A stretch of DNA of 64,000 nt. Source: Bacteroidia bacterium (GTDB lineage Bacteria > Bacteroidota > Bacteroidia > J057). The position numbers were made by a program, and so were the translations under genes. Shown one piece after another: positions 8,500 to 17,028 of the stretch (position 1 is the first letter of the stretch; each line of letters opens with the position of its first letter). The stretch covers positions 1 to 64,000 of the forward strand of contig JAIBAH010000008.1 of the NCBI GenBank assembly GCA_019695295.1. Direction: 5' to 3'. The notes under the pieces are model-generated. The model was not told where the DNA came from, made no database searches, and worked only from the letters and a program-made list of their open reading frames with translations.

Positions 8500-9822
8500 T
8501 CGTAAATTCATTACATTTTCTTTAAATTGCTTCCCTCTGTCTTCGTAGTTTTTGAATAAATCAAAACTGGCACAACAGGGAGAGAGCAGCACACAATCGC
8601 CCGATTCCGATACAGCACCTGCCATTTCTATGGCCTCTTTCATTCCGGAAGCCATCAGAATCCGGGGGACTTTTCCCTCAAAGGAAGCCTGTAGCTTTTC
8701 GGTATAAGGCCCTAAAATGATGAGTGCTTTCACTTTTTCCTCTGCCAAAGGAATCAGACTTGCATAATCATTGCCTTTATCTACTCCGCCTGCAATCCAT
8801 ATCACCGGCTGAGACATACATTCCAGTGCGTACCAGGCAGAATCTACGTTAGTAGCCTTTGAGTCATTGATGTAAAGGACTCCTTTTACGGTTGCTACTT
8901 TTTCGATTCTGTGCTCAATCGGCTCAAAAGAAGGAAGATGTTCCCGGATTTGAGCGGAAGTCAGCCCGGCTGCCCTCACCGCAAGAATCGCTGCCATTGT
9001 ATTGGCTGCATTGTGCTTCCCGACAATCTGCATTGAGGAGTAATCAAAGTCTGCATCCATCATTTTCAGCAGCCCTGATTCTTCATATATCAAAGAACTT
9101 TTATTTTCATTCATACTGAATGCCTGTTTTTGAGCAGATATTCTGTATTCAGGCATTTCCTGATTCGTTACGGAATCATCAGCATTGTATATAAAAATAT
9201 CGTTTGCTGTCTGATACCGGCAGATATTAAATTTACTGGCTGCATACTTTTTCAACTGATAATCATATCTGTCGAGATGGTCCTCCGTGATATTGGTAAG
9301 TACGGCGATATCCGGACGGAAAGTTTCTAAATCATCGAGTTGAAAGCTACTCAGTTCCAGTACATAAACCGGCTTTGGATTTCGGGCAACCTGCCACGCA
9401 AAACTCTTTCCGATATTTCCGCCCAATCCTACTTCCACACCTGCTTTTTCCATCAGATGAAAAATCAGGGAAGTGGTGGTCGTTTTCCCGTTGGAGCCCG
9501 TAACTGCAATGATTTTGGCATTGGTAAATCCATAAGCAAATTCGATTTCGGATATGATTTTTTTGTTTTTTTTGCGTAACTCCTTCACGATATCTGCCTT
9601 TTCCGGAATGCCGGGGCTTTTCATTATAATATCTGCTTCAAAGAACTTTTCTACTGTATGTCCGTTCTCCTCAAAAGGGATATTCTCCGCTTCAAGAATA
9701 CTTTTATATTTCGGGGCAATTTCCTTAGCGTCTGAGAGCCATACCTCAAACCCTTTGTCTTTTGCCAGAATTGCCGTTCCTACTCCACTCTCGCCTGCAC
9801 CCAGAATTGCTATTTTACTCAT
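8497..9822 (-). CDS. murD: UDP-MurNAc-L-alanine--D-glutamate ligase MurD
   Basis: A cytoplasmic ligase that adds D-Glu to UDP-MurNAc-L-Ala. The chain begins with the Rossmann motif AILGAGESGVGTA, has the P-loop TGSNGKTTTTSLI near residue 110, and shows the MurD-type segments ELSSFQLDDLETF, TNITEDHLDRYD and INDSKATNVDSAWYALE (near 320). The NDSKATN motif distinguishes MurD from its paralogues. The start was set at the ATG at 9822 (MSKIAIL); another ATG two codons upstream is possible. The upstream unknown gene overlaps it by 8 bp, so the two are probably translationally coupled. Confidence 0.98.
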   Translation of the reverse strand: MSKIAILGAGESGVGTAILAKDKGFEVWLSDAKEIAPKYKSILEAENIPFEENGHTVEKFFEADIIMKSPGIPEKADIVKELRKKNKKIISEIEFAYGFTNAKIIAVTGSNGKTTTTSLIFHLMEKAGVEVGLGGNIGKSFAWQVARNPKPVYVLELSSFQLDDLETFRPDIAVLTNITEDHLDRYDYQLKKYAASKFNICRYQTANDIFIYNADDSVTNQEMPEYRISAQKQAFSMNENKSSLIYEESGLLKMMDADFDYSSMQIVGKHNAANTMAAILAVRAAGLTSAQIREHLPSFEPIEHRIEKVATVKGVLYINDSKATNVDSAWYALECMSQPVIWIAGGVDKGNDYASLIPLAEEKVKALIILGPYTEKLQASFEGKVPRILMASGMKEAIEMAGAVSESGDCVLLSPCCASFDLFKNYEDRGKQFKENVMNLR

Positions 9823-10546
9823 ACACATTCATCTCTTTTTTATACATTTCCAACTCATTTCTGATTCTTAAAGAATCTTTGATTTGCATTATTCTGTATT
9901 TTTCACATTCTTTTTCAGTTTCAAACAACTCCGAACAGGCATAATAGCGCATATTCCATTGCTCATTAAAGATAGCTTTCAGTTTACGAATGGCATCTGA
10001 TCTGAATGAAAATCCTTCTTTTCTGTCCATTTTCGCTGAAATCTTTGGTCTGGACTCTATATGATTACAATCTAAACATATCGCAAAAGCCTGAACCGGT
10101 TTATGAAGGCTATCATACAGAACTACTGCTATACCAGGCTCAAAACAGGCAGCTCCATATAAGCCGTAACTTGTTTTGTCATTTAATATTGAAAAGAACT
10201 GATTCAACTCTGATTTTTCCAGACGTTTCTCCTGAAAGCGATACCGCGTAAAAGCCTGTTCTTCCTCTCCTCCTTCGGCTGAACCTTTGATTCTGTAAAC
10301 CATTCCGTAGTCAAAGGAGTGAAAAGGAACTATGCCTGTAGTATCTTTTATCGTTTGACTGAATCCTTCCCACTCCATTCTGCCCTTCTTCATCCATTTC
10401 GGGAGCTTAGGTCCAGCCGTTTTTTTTGCCTCTGCTTTACTTTTCAGATGATGCTTCCATTGAATAACCGGAAAAAGCAAGGCGGTAAACATTATTGTAA
10501 TAATAATCAGTACCAAACCTGTTGCAACGCCTCTTTTATTACTCAT
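9815..10546 (-). CDS. Membrane-anchored protein of unknown function in the dcw operon
   Basis: The 243-residue protein is not recognised as a named family. A short basic N-terminus (MSNKRG) is followed by one hydrophobic helix (~8-28), a lysine-rich segment, and a soluble domain that should face the periplasm. The soluble part has four cysteines (around YGAACFEPG, CLDCN and YYACSE), so disulphides or metal binding are possible. The CFEPGIAVVLYD...ICLDCN pattern recalls small uncharacterised Bacteroidota proteins I have seen, but no function follows from it. It begins 3 bp after the DUF1569 gene and overlaps murD by 8 bp, so it is co-transcribed with wall synthesis genes. A role in the envelope is inference only. 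Confidence 0.85.
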   Translation of the reverse strand: MSNKRGVATGLVLIIITIMFTALLFPVIQWKHHLKSKAEAKKTAGPKLPKWMKKGRMEWEGFSQTIKDTTGIVPFHSFDYGMVYRIKGSAEGGEEEQAFTRYRFQEKRLEKSELNQFFSILNDKTSYGLYGAACFEPGIAVVLYDSLHKPVQAFAICLDCNHIESRPKISAKMDRKEGFSFRSDAIRKLKAIFNEQWNMRYYACSELFETEKECEKYRIMQIKDSLRIRNELEMYKKEMNVYE

Positions 10547-10549
10547 CCT

Positions 10550-11011
10550 TTAAGCACCAAACTGTTTTAAATGATGATCTGTATGTATATACATCTGCCT
10601 TCCCCAATCTTCTTTTGAAAATACTCCCAGAATCGGATGCTCGGGAGAAGGGACAGAATCTGCTTTTTCAGAATACACCTTCATTATTTCAAGTAACTTC
10701 TTTTTATCTTCCTCAAAACCGGCGGGCTTAGTGCCGTCTTTCATTGGATTTACTTCTTTTGCTGTTTCTACTTTCGCTTTCGGGAAGGTATCTTTACGCA
10801 GAATATATTTTTTAAACCACTTCATTCTCGTAATAAAATTTCCAATATGCTTTGGTCTGACCTCTCCCATTGCTACTTTTGCAGAATCATATAAATGACA
10901 AAGCATTTGGTTCACATTCATCTTTCCCCAAAGGGGTTTTGCTTCCGGAGAAAGCGCTTCAATTCTTTTGATAAGACTTTCCCTGTCATCCGGATTGAAG
11001 AAATTTTTCAT
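10550..11011 (-). CDS. DUF1569 (DinB-like fold) protein
   Basis: A 153-residue cytoplasmic protein matching DUF1569, a branch of the DinB/YfiT-like four-helix metalloprotein superfamily. The expected His positions are visible: NVNQMLCHLYDS (His near residue 39) and the C-terminal YIHTDHHLKQFGA, whose H..HH..Q arrangement fits a metal site. A GTKPAGFEEDKKKLLE segment precedes the last helices. The family's reaction is unknown; relatives include thiol- or metal-dependent transferases. It is placed between mraY (1-bp gap) and the one-TM protein (3-bp gap), an unusual location that suggests shared expression but not a known role in wall synthesis. Confidence 0.85.
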   Translation of the reverse strand: MKNFFNPDDRESLIKRIEALSPEAKPLWGKMNVNQMLCHLYDSAKVAMGEVRPKHIGNFITRMKWFKKYILRKDTFPKAKVETAKEVNPMKDGTKPAGFEEDKKKLLEIMKVYSEKADSVPSPEHPILGVFSKEDWGRQMYIHTDHHLKQFGA

Positions 11012-11012
11012 T

Positions 11013-12455
11013 TTAGCGTAACTTTAATGTAGCGAAACATAATACACAAAGTAAAATACACACAATAAAAAAGCGCATAACGATTTTGGATTCGTGCATA
11101 CCGCCCAGTTCATAATGATGATGTAAAGGCGACATTCTGAAAAGCCGGTTTGCTTTAGCGTATTCGATTCCTTTGGTTCTTTTCAGGTATTTAAAATAAG
11201 TAACCTGAGAAATCACCGAAAGACTTTCTACCAGAAAGATTCCGCACATAATAGGAATCAGCAGTTCTTTTTTGACCATCAGCGAGATGATTGCAATCGC
11301 ACCGCCAAGAGCAAGGCTTCCGGTATCACCCATAAATACCTGAGCAGGATAAGTATTGTACCACAAGAAGCCCACACACGCTCCTACCAAAGCCGCTGCA
11401 TATACAATGAGTTCGGAGGAAAGTGGTATATAACTGATATTCAGGTAGTCAGAAAGAATAGAGTTTCCTGATATATAAGCAAATACGCCCAGTGTAGTTC
11501 CTACAATCGCCGAAGTTCCAGCTGCAAGCCCATCGATTCCGTCTGTAATATTTACGCCGTTGGATACTGCTGTAATAATAAAAATAACCATCAGCACATA
11601 TACTATCTTTCCCAGTAAATCATTATTAATGATATTTTTCAGTCCCCATATCTGAGAATAATCAAATACATAATTTTTCATCAGTGGCAAATTGGTCCGG
11701 TAAACGAAACTTTTATCCTTGGGTCCAAAAATCTCTCTTGCAATTTCATACCTTTTATCCTGAGAGACTTTTACTTCTATGATTTTCTTTACTTCTTTTC
11801 CGTCAAGGAGGATTCTCCGCTCTACGGTGTAAGTTTCGATATCTGCGTATAAATGTCCTTCGGGAAATCCATTGAGTTTAAAATTATTGACCTTGATAAG
11901 TTTATCTCCATTGACAAAGCCTGCGTCCGCAATTTGCTGAGTGGTTTTAATCATATTCAGCTGCGTAATATTTGCCCGGCTTCCCATAAAATCGGGGTCA
12001 GTAATCATGATAATTCCCACAATCAGCCCCAGCGTAACCTGTCCGATAATTTTGAATCTTCCCTTCAGGCCTTCTTTATCCTTTTTAAAGACTTTGATAT
12101 AATCATCTGTAAATCCAATAACTCCCATCCAGATTACTGCCATCAGCGCAACCCATACATAGGCATTTCTGATATCTCCCCACATCATAACCGGAATAAC
12201 GATTCCCGCAATGATAATCAACCCGCCCATTGTAGGAGTTCCTTTTTTGGATTTGTGGCTTTCCGGTCCTAATTCCCGTATGCTTTCACCGATTAATTTA
12301 CTCCTGAGGATATCAATAATTTTTCCTCCAATCAAAAGAGAAATAATCAGAGAAAACACAAGTGCAAGGATAGCCCGAAAGGTCAGATAGCGGAAAACTC
12401 CGAATCCGGGAATATCATAAGTAGTATCTAACCAGTTAAACAGGTAGTAAAGCAT
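11013..12455 (-). CDS. mraY: Phospho-MurNAc-pentapeptide transferase MraY with periplasmic insertion
   Basis: An integral membrane enzyme that moves phospho-MurNAc-pentapeptide to undecaprenyl phosphate, making lipid I. Catalytic elements are intact: HKSKKGTPTMGG (67-78), GFTDDYIKV with the Asp pair (117-118), NITDGIDGLA (302-311), MGDTGSLALGG (375-385) and SPLHHHYELGG (442-452). At 480 residues it is much longer than the ~360 of E. coli. The extra length lies in the periplasmic loop between the fourth and fifth membrane helices, residues ~155-280. Part of it (~172-232) reads like a PDZ fold: AGFVNGDKLIKVNNFKL, then RRILLDGKEVKKIIEV. Bacteroidota MraY proteins usually carry some extra loop here, but this one is larger. 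It lies 13 bp after a lipoprotein gene. Confidence 0.97.
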   Translation of the reverse strand: MLYYLFNWLDTTYDIPGFGVFRYLTFRAILALVFSLIISLLIGGKIIDILRSKLIGESIRELGPESHKSKKGTPTMGGLIIIAGIVIPVMMWGDIRNAYVWVALMAVIWMGVIGFTDDYIKVFKKDKEGLKGRFKIIGQVTLGLIVGIIMITDPDFMGSRANITQLNMIKTTQQIADAGFVNGDKLIKVNNFKLNGFPEGHLYADIETYTVERRILLDGKEVKKIIEVKVSQDKRYEIAREIFGPKDKSFVYRTNLPLMKNYVFDYSQIWGLKNIINNDLLGKIVYVLMVIFIITAVSNGVNITDGIDGLAAGTSAIVGTTLGVFAYISGNSILSDYLNISYIPLSSELIVYAAALVGACVGFLWYNTYPAQVFMGDTGSLALGGAIAIISLMVKKELLIPIMCGIFLVESLSVISQVTYFKYLKRTKGIEYAKANRLFRMSPLHHHYELGGMHESKIVMRFFIVCILLCVLCFATLKLR

Positions 12456-12457
12456 CT

Positions 12458-12471
12458 TTCGTTAATCGTTA
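12458..12471 (-). repeat. Intercistronic motif copy 3 (lipoprotein-mraY)
   Basis: The minus-strand sequence TAACGATTAACGAA begins with the stop codon of the lipoprotein gene and ends 2 nt before the mraY ATG. It shares the 13-nt core found before ftsQ and ftsW, with one C/G difference. Confidence 0.55.
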
Positions 12472-12939
12472 CTTTTGTAATAAAATATATTCATTACTAT
12501 TGGTTCTGTCTATCGTTACTCCATTGATTTTACAGGTTTTGAGGGTATTTAAATAGCATTTGCATTTCCCTTCGTTGTAATCCCCATTCAGCTGAATATC
12601 CGTAATCCTGTATTTATAATCATAGGTACCATTACCGTCGATGAGATAATCAAAGCTCTCAAAATCTGATTCTATTTCCCCCAGAATAAAAGCGAACTCA
12701 CCGGAAGCCTGTGCAACCGTGTCCACCGCATTCACCGTATCGCCTTTTGCGAATCGCAGGATATATGCATTACTGCCAATTTCAGCAGAGGAAAACTGTC
12801 CTGATGCCGTATCAAAACGAATGAAAAAAGCAGTATCATAAATATCATCCAGGCATTCACACTTGCGGCAACCTGTGCTCATCAATGCAATCAGAATAGC
12901 TACAGAAGCAGAAAGTAGTAAAAAATTGATTCTTTTCAT
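12469..12939 (-). CDS. Small lipoprotein A (paralogue of the next gene) in the dcw operon
   Basis: A 156-residue protein with a lipoprotein signal peptide: hydrophobic core LLLSASVAILIALM followed by the lipobox STGC (Cys ~24). After a Cys-rich start (CRKCEC) the mature part is about 130 residues. It is clearly homologous to the gene just upstream: both contain a FDSFDYLIDGNGTYDYKYRI-like strand (here ESFDYLIDG), then CKCYLNTLKTCKINGV and a DR.NS.EYILLQK ending. The paired Cys in C.CY.NT.KTCK may form disulphides. No family is recognised. Gaps of 14 and 13 bp to its neighbours place it firmly in the operon between murE and mraY. Confidence 0.85.
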   Translation of the reverse strand: MKRINFLLLSASVAILIALMSTGCRKCECLDDIYDTAFFIRFDTASGQFSSAEIGSNAYILRFAKGDTVNAVDTVAQASGEFAFILGEIESDFESFDYLIDGNGTYDYKYRITDIQLNGDYNEGKCKCYLNTLKTCKINGVTIDRTNSNEYILLQK

Positions 12940-12953
12940 TTTTTATTTATCTA

Positions 12954-13430
12954 TCAAGGTTTAAATAATACTATGTAATCCATTGAACCACTTCTGTCGT
13001 AAATCATTCCGTTTACCTTACAGGTTTTTTGAGTATTGTAGTAACAGGAGCTGCACTTATTTTTGAATTCTTCTCCGCCCACTGCCAAATCGGTAATTTC
13101 AAACCGGAAAGTACCACCTTCATTGGTGAGTACATAATCGTAGTTTTTGAAATCCTGATTATCATCATCCCCCAGAAGGGTTACGATATCGGCATTTGCT
13201 CTTGAAATAACCGGAGAATTAAGCCCGTTTTTGGGGTATTTATCCAGATATATTTTTTGCAGCTCGGGGCCAGTAAAAGCCTTTCCCAGCAATGAGTCTG
13301 TATTGAGTGCCAGATAAAAAGTATCTTCAAACCCTCCGGGATGCGCACTGCAGAAAGATTTATCGCAGCAGCTTTGCAGCCCCAGAGTGAGGATAAAAAG
13401 CATGATTATATAAAGCAAACTCTTTTTCAT
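12954..13430 (-). CDS. Small lipoprotein B (paralogue of the gene downstream) in the dcw operon
   Basis: A 158-residue lipoprotein: signal peptide SLLYIIMLFILTLGLQSC with Cys ~21 as the acylation site, followed by a second Cys. The domain resembles lipoprotein A over most of its length (KNYDYVLTNEGGTFRFEITDL, CSSCYYNTQKTCKVNG, DRSGSMDYIVLF), so the two arose by tandem duplication and then diverged a good deal. It starts 3 bp after the murE stop. An envelope location is well supported; function is unknown, and the operon position only suggests a link with cell wall or outer-membrane assembly during growth. Confidence 0.85.
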   Translation of the reverse strand: MKKSLLYIIMLFILTLGLQSCCDKSFCSAHPGGFEDTFYLALNTDSLLGKAFTGPELQKIYLDKYPKNGLNSPVISRANADIVTLLGDDDNQDFKNYDYVLTNEGGTFRFEITDLAVGGEEFKNKCSSCYYNTQKTCKVNGMIYDRSGSMDYIVLFKP

Positions 13431-13433
13431 ATT

Positions 13434-14894
13434 TTATTTTTTCGTTGAATCCAAATAATTTTTTACTGTTTCTTTATCGTCAAAAGGATATTTCACTCCT
13501 TCTATTTCCTGATAGGTTTCGTGCCCTTTTCCTGCAATGAGAATGATATCAGCCGGTTTTGCGAGCCTTACCGCCACTCCAATCGCTTCTTTTCTGTTCT
13601 CAATCTGAAACACGTTCCGTTTTAGCTCCAGCGGAACTCCTGCGCTCATTTCAGCAAGAATCTCATCCGGTTTTTCAAAACGCGGATTATCCGAAGTAAG
13701 AATAACCGTATTTGAATTTTCGGCTGCTATTTTTGCCATTACCGGGCGCTTTGTCTTATCCCTGTTTCCACCACAACCCACAACGGTTAGCACATTTCCC
13801 CTTGTCTGATTGATTTCATTAATTGTATCCAGGACGTTTTTGAGTGCATCCGGAGTGTGCGCATAATCTACAATTGCAGTAATGCTTCCGTCAGGAGAGT
13901 AAATCGCTTCAAATCTGCCGCTTACCCCTTTCTGAGCACTCAACACACTCAAAGCCGCTTCACTTTCAATACCCAAAGCGGTCATCGCGGCATACACTGC
14001 AAGCAAATTACTGGCGTTGAACCGTCCTACAAGCCGAAACCAGACTTCAGTACCATTGATATCCAGCAGCAACCCTTCGAAAGTATTTTCCAGCACTTTT
14101 GCCCTGAAATCCGTTTCTCTCTGTAAAGAATACCGGAGAACATTTGCTTTACAGTTCTGTACCATTACGTTTCCGTTTTTATCATCGGCATTGATGATTG
14201 CGGTTGCTTTATTGTCCAAATTGTCAAAGAGCTTCTTTTTGGCTTTGAGATAAGCCGCAAAAGTAAGGTGATAGTCCAGGTGATCATGAGTGAGGTTGGT
14301 AAAAGCCGCTACCTCAAACCGGATTCCTTCTACTCTTTTCTGCTCCAGTGCATGACTGCTCACTTCCATAAAGCAAAATACACAACCCGCTTCAACCATT
14401 TCCGCAAAAATGCGGTGTAATTGTTTTGGGTCGGGAGTAGTATGAGAAGACGCCCTCTCTTCCATCCCTATTTTGTAACTGATAGTAGAAATCAAGCCTG
14501 ATTTATACCCCAGTTCGTTCATGCATTTCCACAGTAATGTGGCTGTCGAGGTTTTTCCGTTTGTACCGGTTATCCCCGTTATTCTTAGCTTAGCGGCAGG
14601 GTTACCATAAAAATTGGCGGAGATAAAGGCAAGTGCCGCAGCACTGTCTTCCACCTGAATATAAGTAACTCCTTCCGCAAATGATTCCGGCAAATCTTCA
14701 CAGACAACGGCAACGGCTCCGGCAGATTGCGCTACACCAATGTACTGATGTCCGTCGGTCTGTGTACCTTTCAGTGCGATAAAGAGGCTCCCGATTCTGG
14801 CCTGACGTGAGTCAAAACAAAAATCCGTGATTTCTACTTCAGTGCTTCCTGAATGAATTTGATATTTTACGTTTTGTAAAATTTTTTTCAACAT
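13434..14894 (-). CDS. murE: UDP-MurNAc-tripeptide synthetase MurE
   Basis: A cytoplasmic ligase that adds the third stem-peptide residue, expected to be meso-diaminopimelate in this phylum. The N-terminal domain has DSRQARIGSLFIALKGTQTDGHQY; the P-loop is GITGTNGKTSTATLLW; NLTHDHLDYHLT and the carbamylated-Lys region KAKKKLFDNL follow; and the C-terminal domain has DYAHTPDAL and the GCGGNRDKTKRPVM loop. The segment TSDNPRFEKPDEI supplies the DNPR motif that in MurE selects diaminopimelate rather than lysine. The start was placed at the ATG at 14894 (MLKKIL) instead of a TTG four codons earlier. It follows ftsI closely. Confidence 0.98.
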   Translation of the reverse strand: MLKKILQNVKYQIHSGSTEVEITDFCFDSRQARIGSLFIALKGTQTDGHQYIGVAQSAGAVAVVCEDLPESFAEGVTYIQVEDSAAALAFISANFYGNPAAKLRITGITGTNGKTSTATLLWKCMNELGYKSGLISTISYKIGMEERASSHTTPDPKQLHRIFAEMVEAGCVFCFMEVSSHALEQKRVEGIRFEVAAFTNLTHDHLDYHLTFAAYLKAKKKLFDNLDNKATAIINADDKNGNVMVQNCKANVLRYSLQRETDFRAKVLENTFEGLLLDINGTEVWFRLVGRFNASNLLAVYAAMTALGIESEAALSVLSAQKGVSGRFEAIYSPDGSITAIVDYAHTPDALKNVLDTINEINQTRGNVLTVVGCGGNRDKTKRPVMAKIAAENSNTVILTSDNPRFEKPDEILAEMSAGVPLELKRNVFQIENRKEAIGVAVRLAKPADIILIAGKGHETYQEIEGVKYPFDDKETVKNYLDSTKK

Positions 14895-14911
14895 ATATTT
14901 GCCCAAACCTT

Positions 14912-17026
14912 TTAATCTAAATATAAAGTAACCGATGTCCCTTTCCAGAGTTTTGTCCCCGGAGCGAGCGATTGTCTTTGAACTTTCCCCACTCCTGAAA
15001 CCCTTACCGAAACTTTCATTTGCTCCAGCAGATTTACGGCATCCCTTCCTGACATTCCCCTCATATCCGGCATAAGCCCTGAAGGAGTAAATTCCCTGAA
15101 ACTAATCTGATGTCCGTCGTTCCCTTTTGAAGCAATCCATTCAGACTGAGGGATTCCGGAAGTTTCGATATTCATATCAGTATAAAACTCCTGAGCCACC
15201 TCCGAACGCAAAATCCTGGGAGCAGGTTTTGTAATGGGTTCCGGGGATATTTTTTCCAGTTTTCCCAGTACTTCCCGGTCAAGAGTATATACTTTTTCGG
15301 CGATTTCCCTGAATACAGGAGCCGAAACATCAGCTCCGTAAATACTTCCTCCTGCGGGTTCATCTACTATCACAATACAGGAATATACAGGATTGTCTGC
15401 CGGAAAATAGCCTACGAAAGATGCTCTGTATCTCGAGACGTACTGCCCGTTTACTGATTTTCTTGCGGTACCGGTTTTCCCGGCTATCTTAAACGGAGTC
15501 CCATTGATATCCTTTGCTGTTCCGTACTCCACAACCGCTTCCATCATTGATTTCAGTTTCGGGATATTTGCATGACTGCAAATCTGAACCGGATACTGCT
15601 TTGGGGTAAGGTTTTCGATTACCACAGAGTTGTCTATCACTTTGGAGAGCAGGTAAGGCTTAATATACTTTCCTTCATTGGCAACTGCATTGTAGAAGGT
15701 CAGTAACTGAAGCGGAGTAACCAGTACAGAATACCCGATTGACATTGAAGGCAAAGCAGAACCACTCCAAAGCGGCGTTCCGGGTCTTGTCAGTACAGGA
15801 GTGGGTTCGCCTTTAAACTGAGGAATAACCGGGTCCTTAAACCCGAATTTATCCAGATAGTCAATGAACTTCTGGGGTTTTGACTCAAACCCTTTCATCG
15901 CTGTCATCGAAATCCCGACATTACTTGATTTGGCAAAAATTGTTTCATAGGTAACTTTCCCAATCGGGTGGTCATCCTTGATTTCCTTGTCACCAAATTT
16001 TACAATTCCCTCTCCTGTATCCACAGAATCAGCAGGGGAAACCGTATGCTCTTCGAGTGCTGCGAGGGCAGAAGCAAGTTTGAAAGTAGATCCCGGCTCG
16101 ATTAATTCTGCAATTGCATGATTGTACTTTTCAGGATAATTTGCAATCGCTTTGATTTTACCGGTTTTTACCTCCATCAATACTGCCGTTCCCCATTTGG
16201 CCTGATTGGATAATACTCCTTTTTCGAGTGCCCTTTCCACAATATCCTGAAGGTCTTCCTCAATCGTCGTCACTACATCATAGCCATCTTCAGAATCGGC
16301 CTTACTGTAATCATCAATAGGTACATAATGATTTCCTGCAATTTTGTGCGCCATAAAATAACCGTCTTTCCCCTGAAGATACTGATTACAGGCAAATTCC
16401 ACCCCTCTGATTCCGGCGGAGTCATTAGACATCGTACCCAGGGTAACCTTTGCCATTTCGCCATAAGGATAAAATCGTTTATTATTAAACTTTTCAACGA
16501 TAATGCCTCCTCCCTCTTTTCTTTTTCTGTTCAGAACCGGAAAAGTAATTGCGGCTTTGAATTCCTTGTAATTCAGAATTCTCCTTACGACAAAAACGTG
16601 ACGGCTTTTGATTTTCATGGCCTCCCGGATTCTTTTGTAATAAAACAGAGAATCCATATGCAGGGCCGTATCTTTTTCGCCTTCGTATTTACCAATTAAA
16701 TGATATAAATTATGAGAAAGAACTTTGAGTGAGTCATCAAAACTCACAAATTTCGTTGTATCAATAATTCCGGGGTCAAGTGCTATCTTGTAAAAAGGTA
16801 AACTTGTCGCCAGAATAGTACCATTCGATGAGAGAATATTGCCCCTGTCAGCTGAAATTTTCTGAAGGGAAAACCGCTCTTCCTTGTCAATTCTGTCCCA
16901 TTGGTCACTGTTGATTTGCAGGTAAAAAACCCTTGAAATCAAAACCAGCCCGAAAAACATAAATACTCCAAAGAGTAAATATATCCTGAACAATATCCTG
17001 TTTGAAACTCCAGTCTTCTTTGTCAT
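14912..17026 (-). CDS. ftsI: Septal transpeptidase FtsI (PBP3) with PASTA domain
   Basis: A class B penicillin-binding protein that cross-links septal peptidoglycan and partners FtsW. One N-terminal membrane anchor (about residues 10-33, FRIYLLFGVFMFFGLVLISR) is followed by the pedestal domain starting DRGNILSSNGTILA. The transpeptidase domain has the three active-site motifs: STFK (in EPGSTFKLASA), SSN (AKSSNVGIS) and KTG (AGKTGTARKS). A C-terminal PASTA domain (last ~60 residues, from MPDMRGMSGRDAVNLLEQ) ends the 704-residue chain, which may bind wall fragments. The ATG at 17026 lies 2 nt after the ftsL stop; an earlier TTG is possible but overlaps ftsL. Confidence 0.97.
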   Translation of the reverse strand: MTKKTGVSNRILFRIYLLFGVFMFFGLVLISRVFYLQINSDQWDRIDKEERFSLQKISADRGNILSSNGTILATSLPFYKIALDPGIIDTTKFVSFDDSLKVLSHNLYHLIGKYEGEKDTALHMDSLFYYKRIREAMKIKSRHVFVVRRILNYKEFKAAITFPVLNRKRKEGGGIIVEKFNNKRFYPYGEMAKVTLGTMSNDSAGIRGVEFACNQYLQGKDGYFMAHKIAGNHYVPIDDYSKADSEDGYDVVTTIEEDLQDIVERALEKGVLSNQAKWGTAVLMEVKTGKIKAIANYPEKYNHAIAELIEPGSTFKLASALAALEEHTVSPADSVDTGEGIVKFGDKEIKDDHPIGKVTYETIFAKSSNVGISMTAMKGFESKPQKFIDYLDKFGFKDPVIPQFKGEPTPVLTRPGTPLWSGSALPSMSIGYSVLVTPLQLLTFYNAVANEGKYIKPYLLSKVIDNSVVIENLTPKQYPVQICSHANIPKLKSMMEAVVEYGTAKDINGTPFKIAGKTGTARKSVNGQYVSRYRASFVGYFPADNPVYSCIVIVDEPAGGSIYGADVSAPVFREIAEKVYTLDREVLGKLEKISPEPITKPAPRILRSEVAQEFYTDMNIETSGIPQSEWIASKGNDGHQISFREFTPSGLMPDMRGMSGRDAVNLLEQMKVSVRVSGVGKVQRQSLAPGTKLWKGTSVTLYLD

Positions 17027-17028
17027 TA

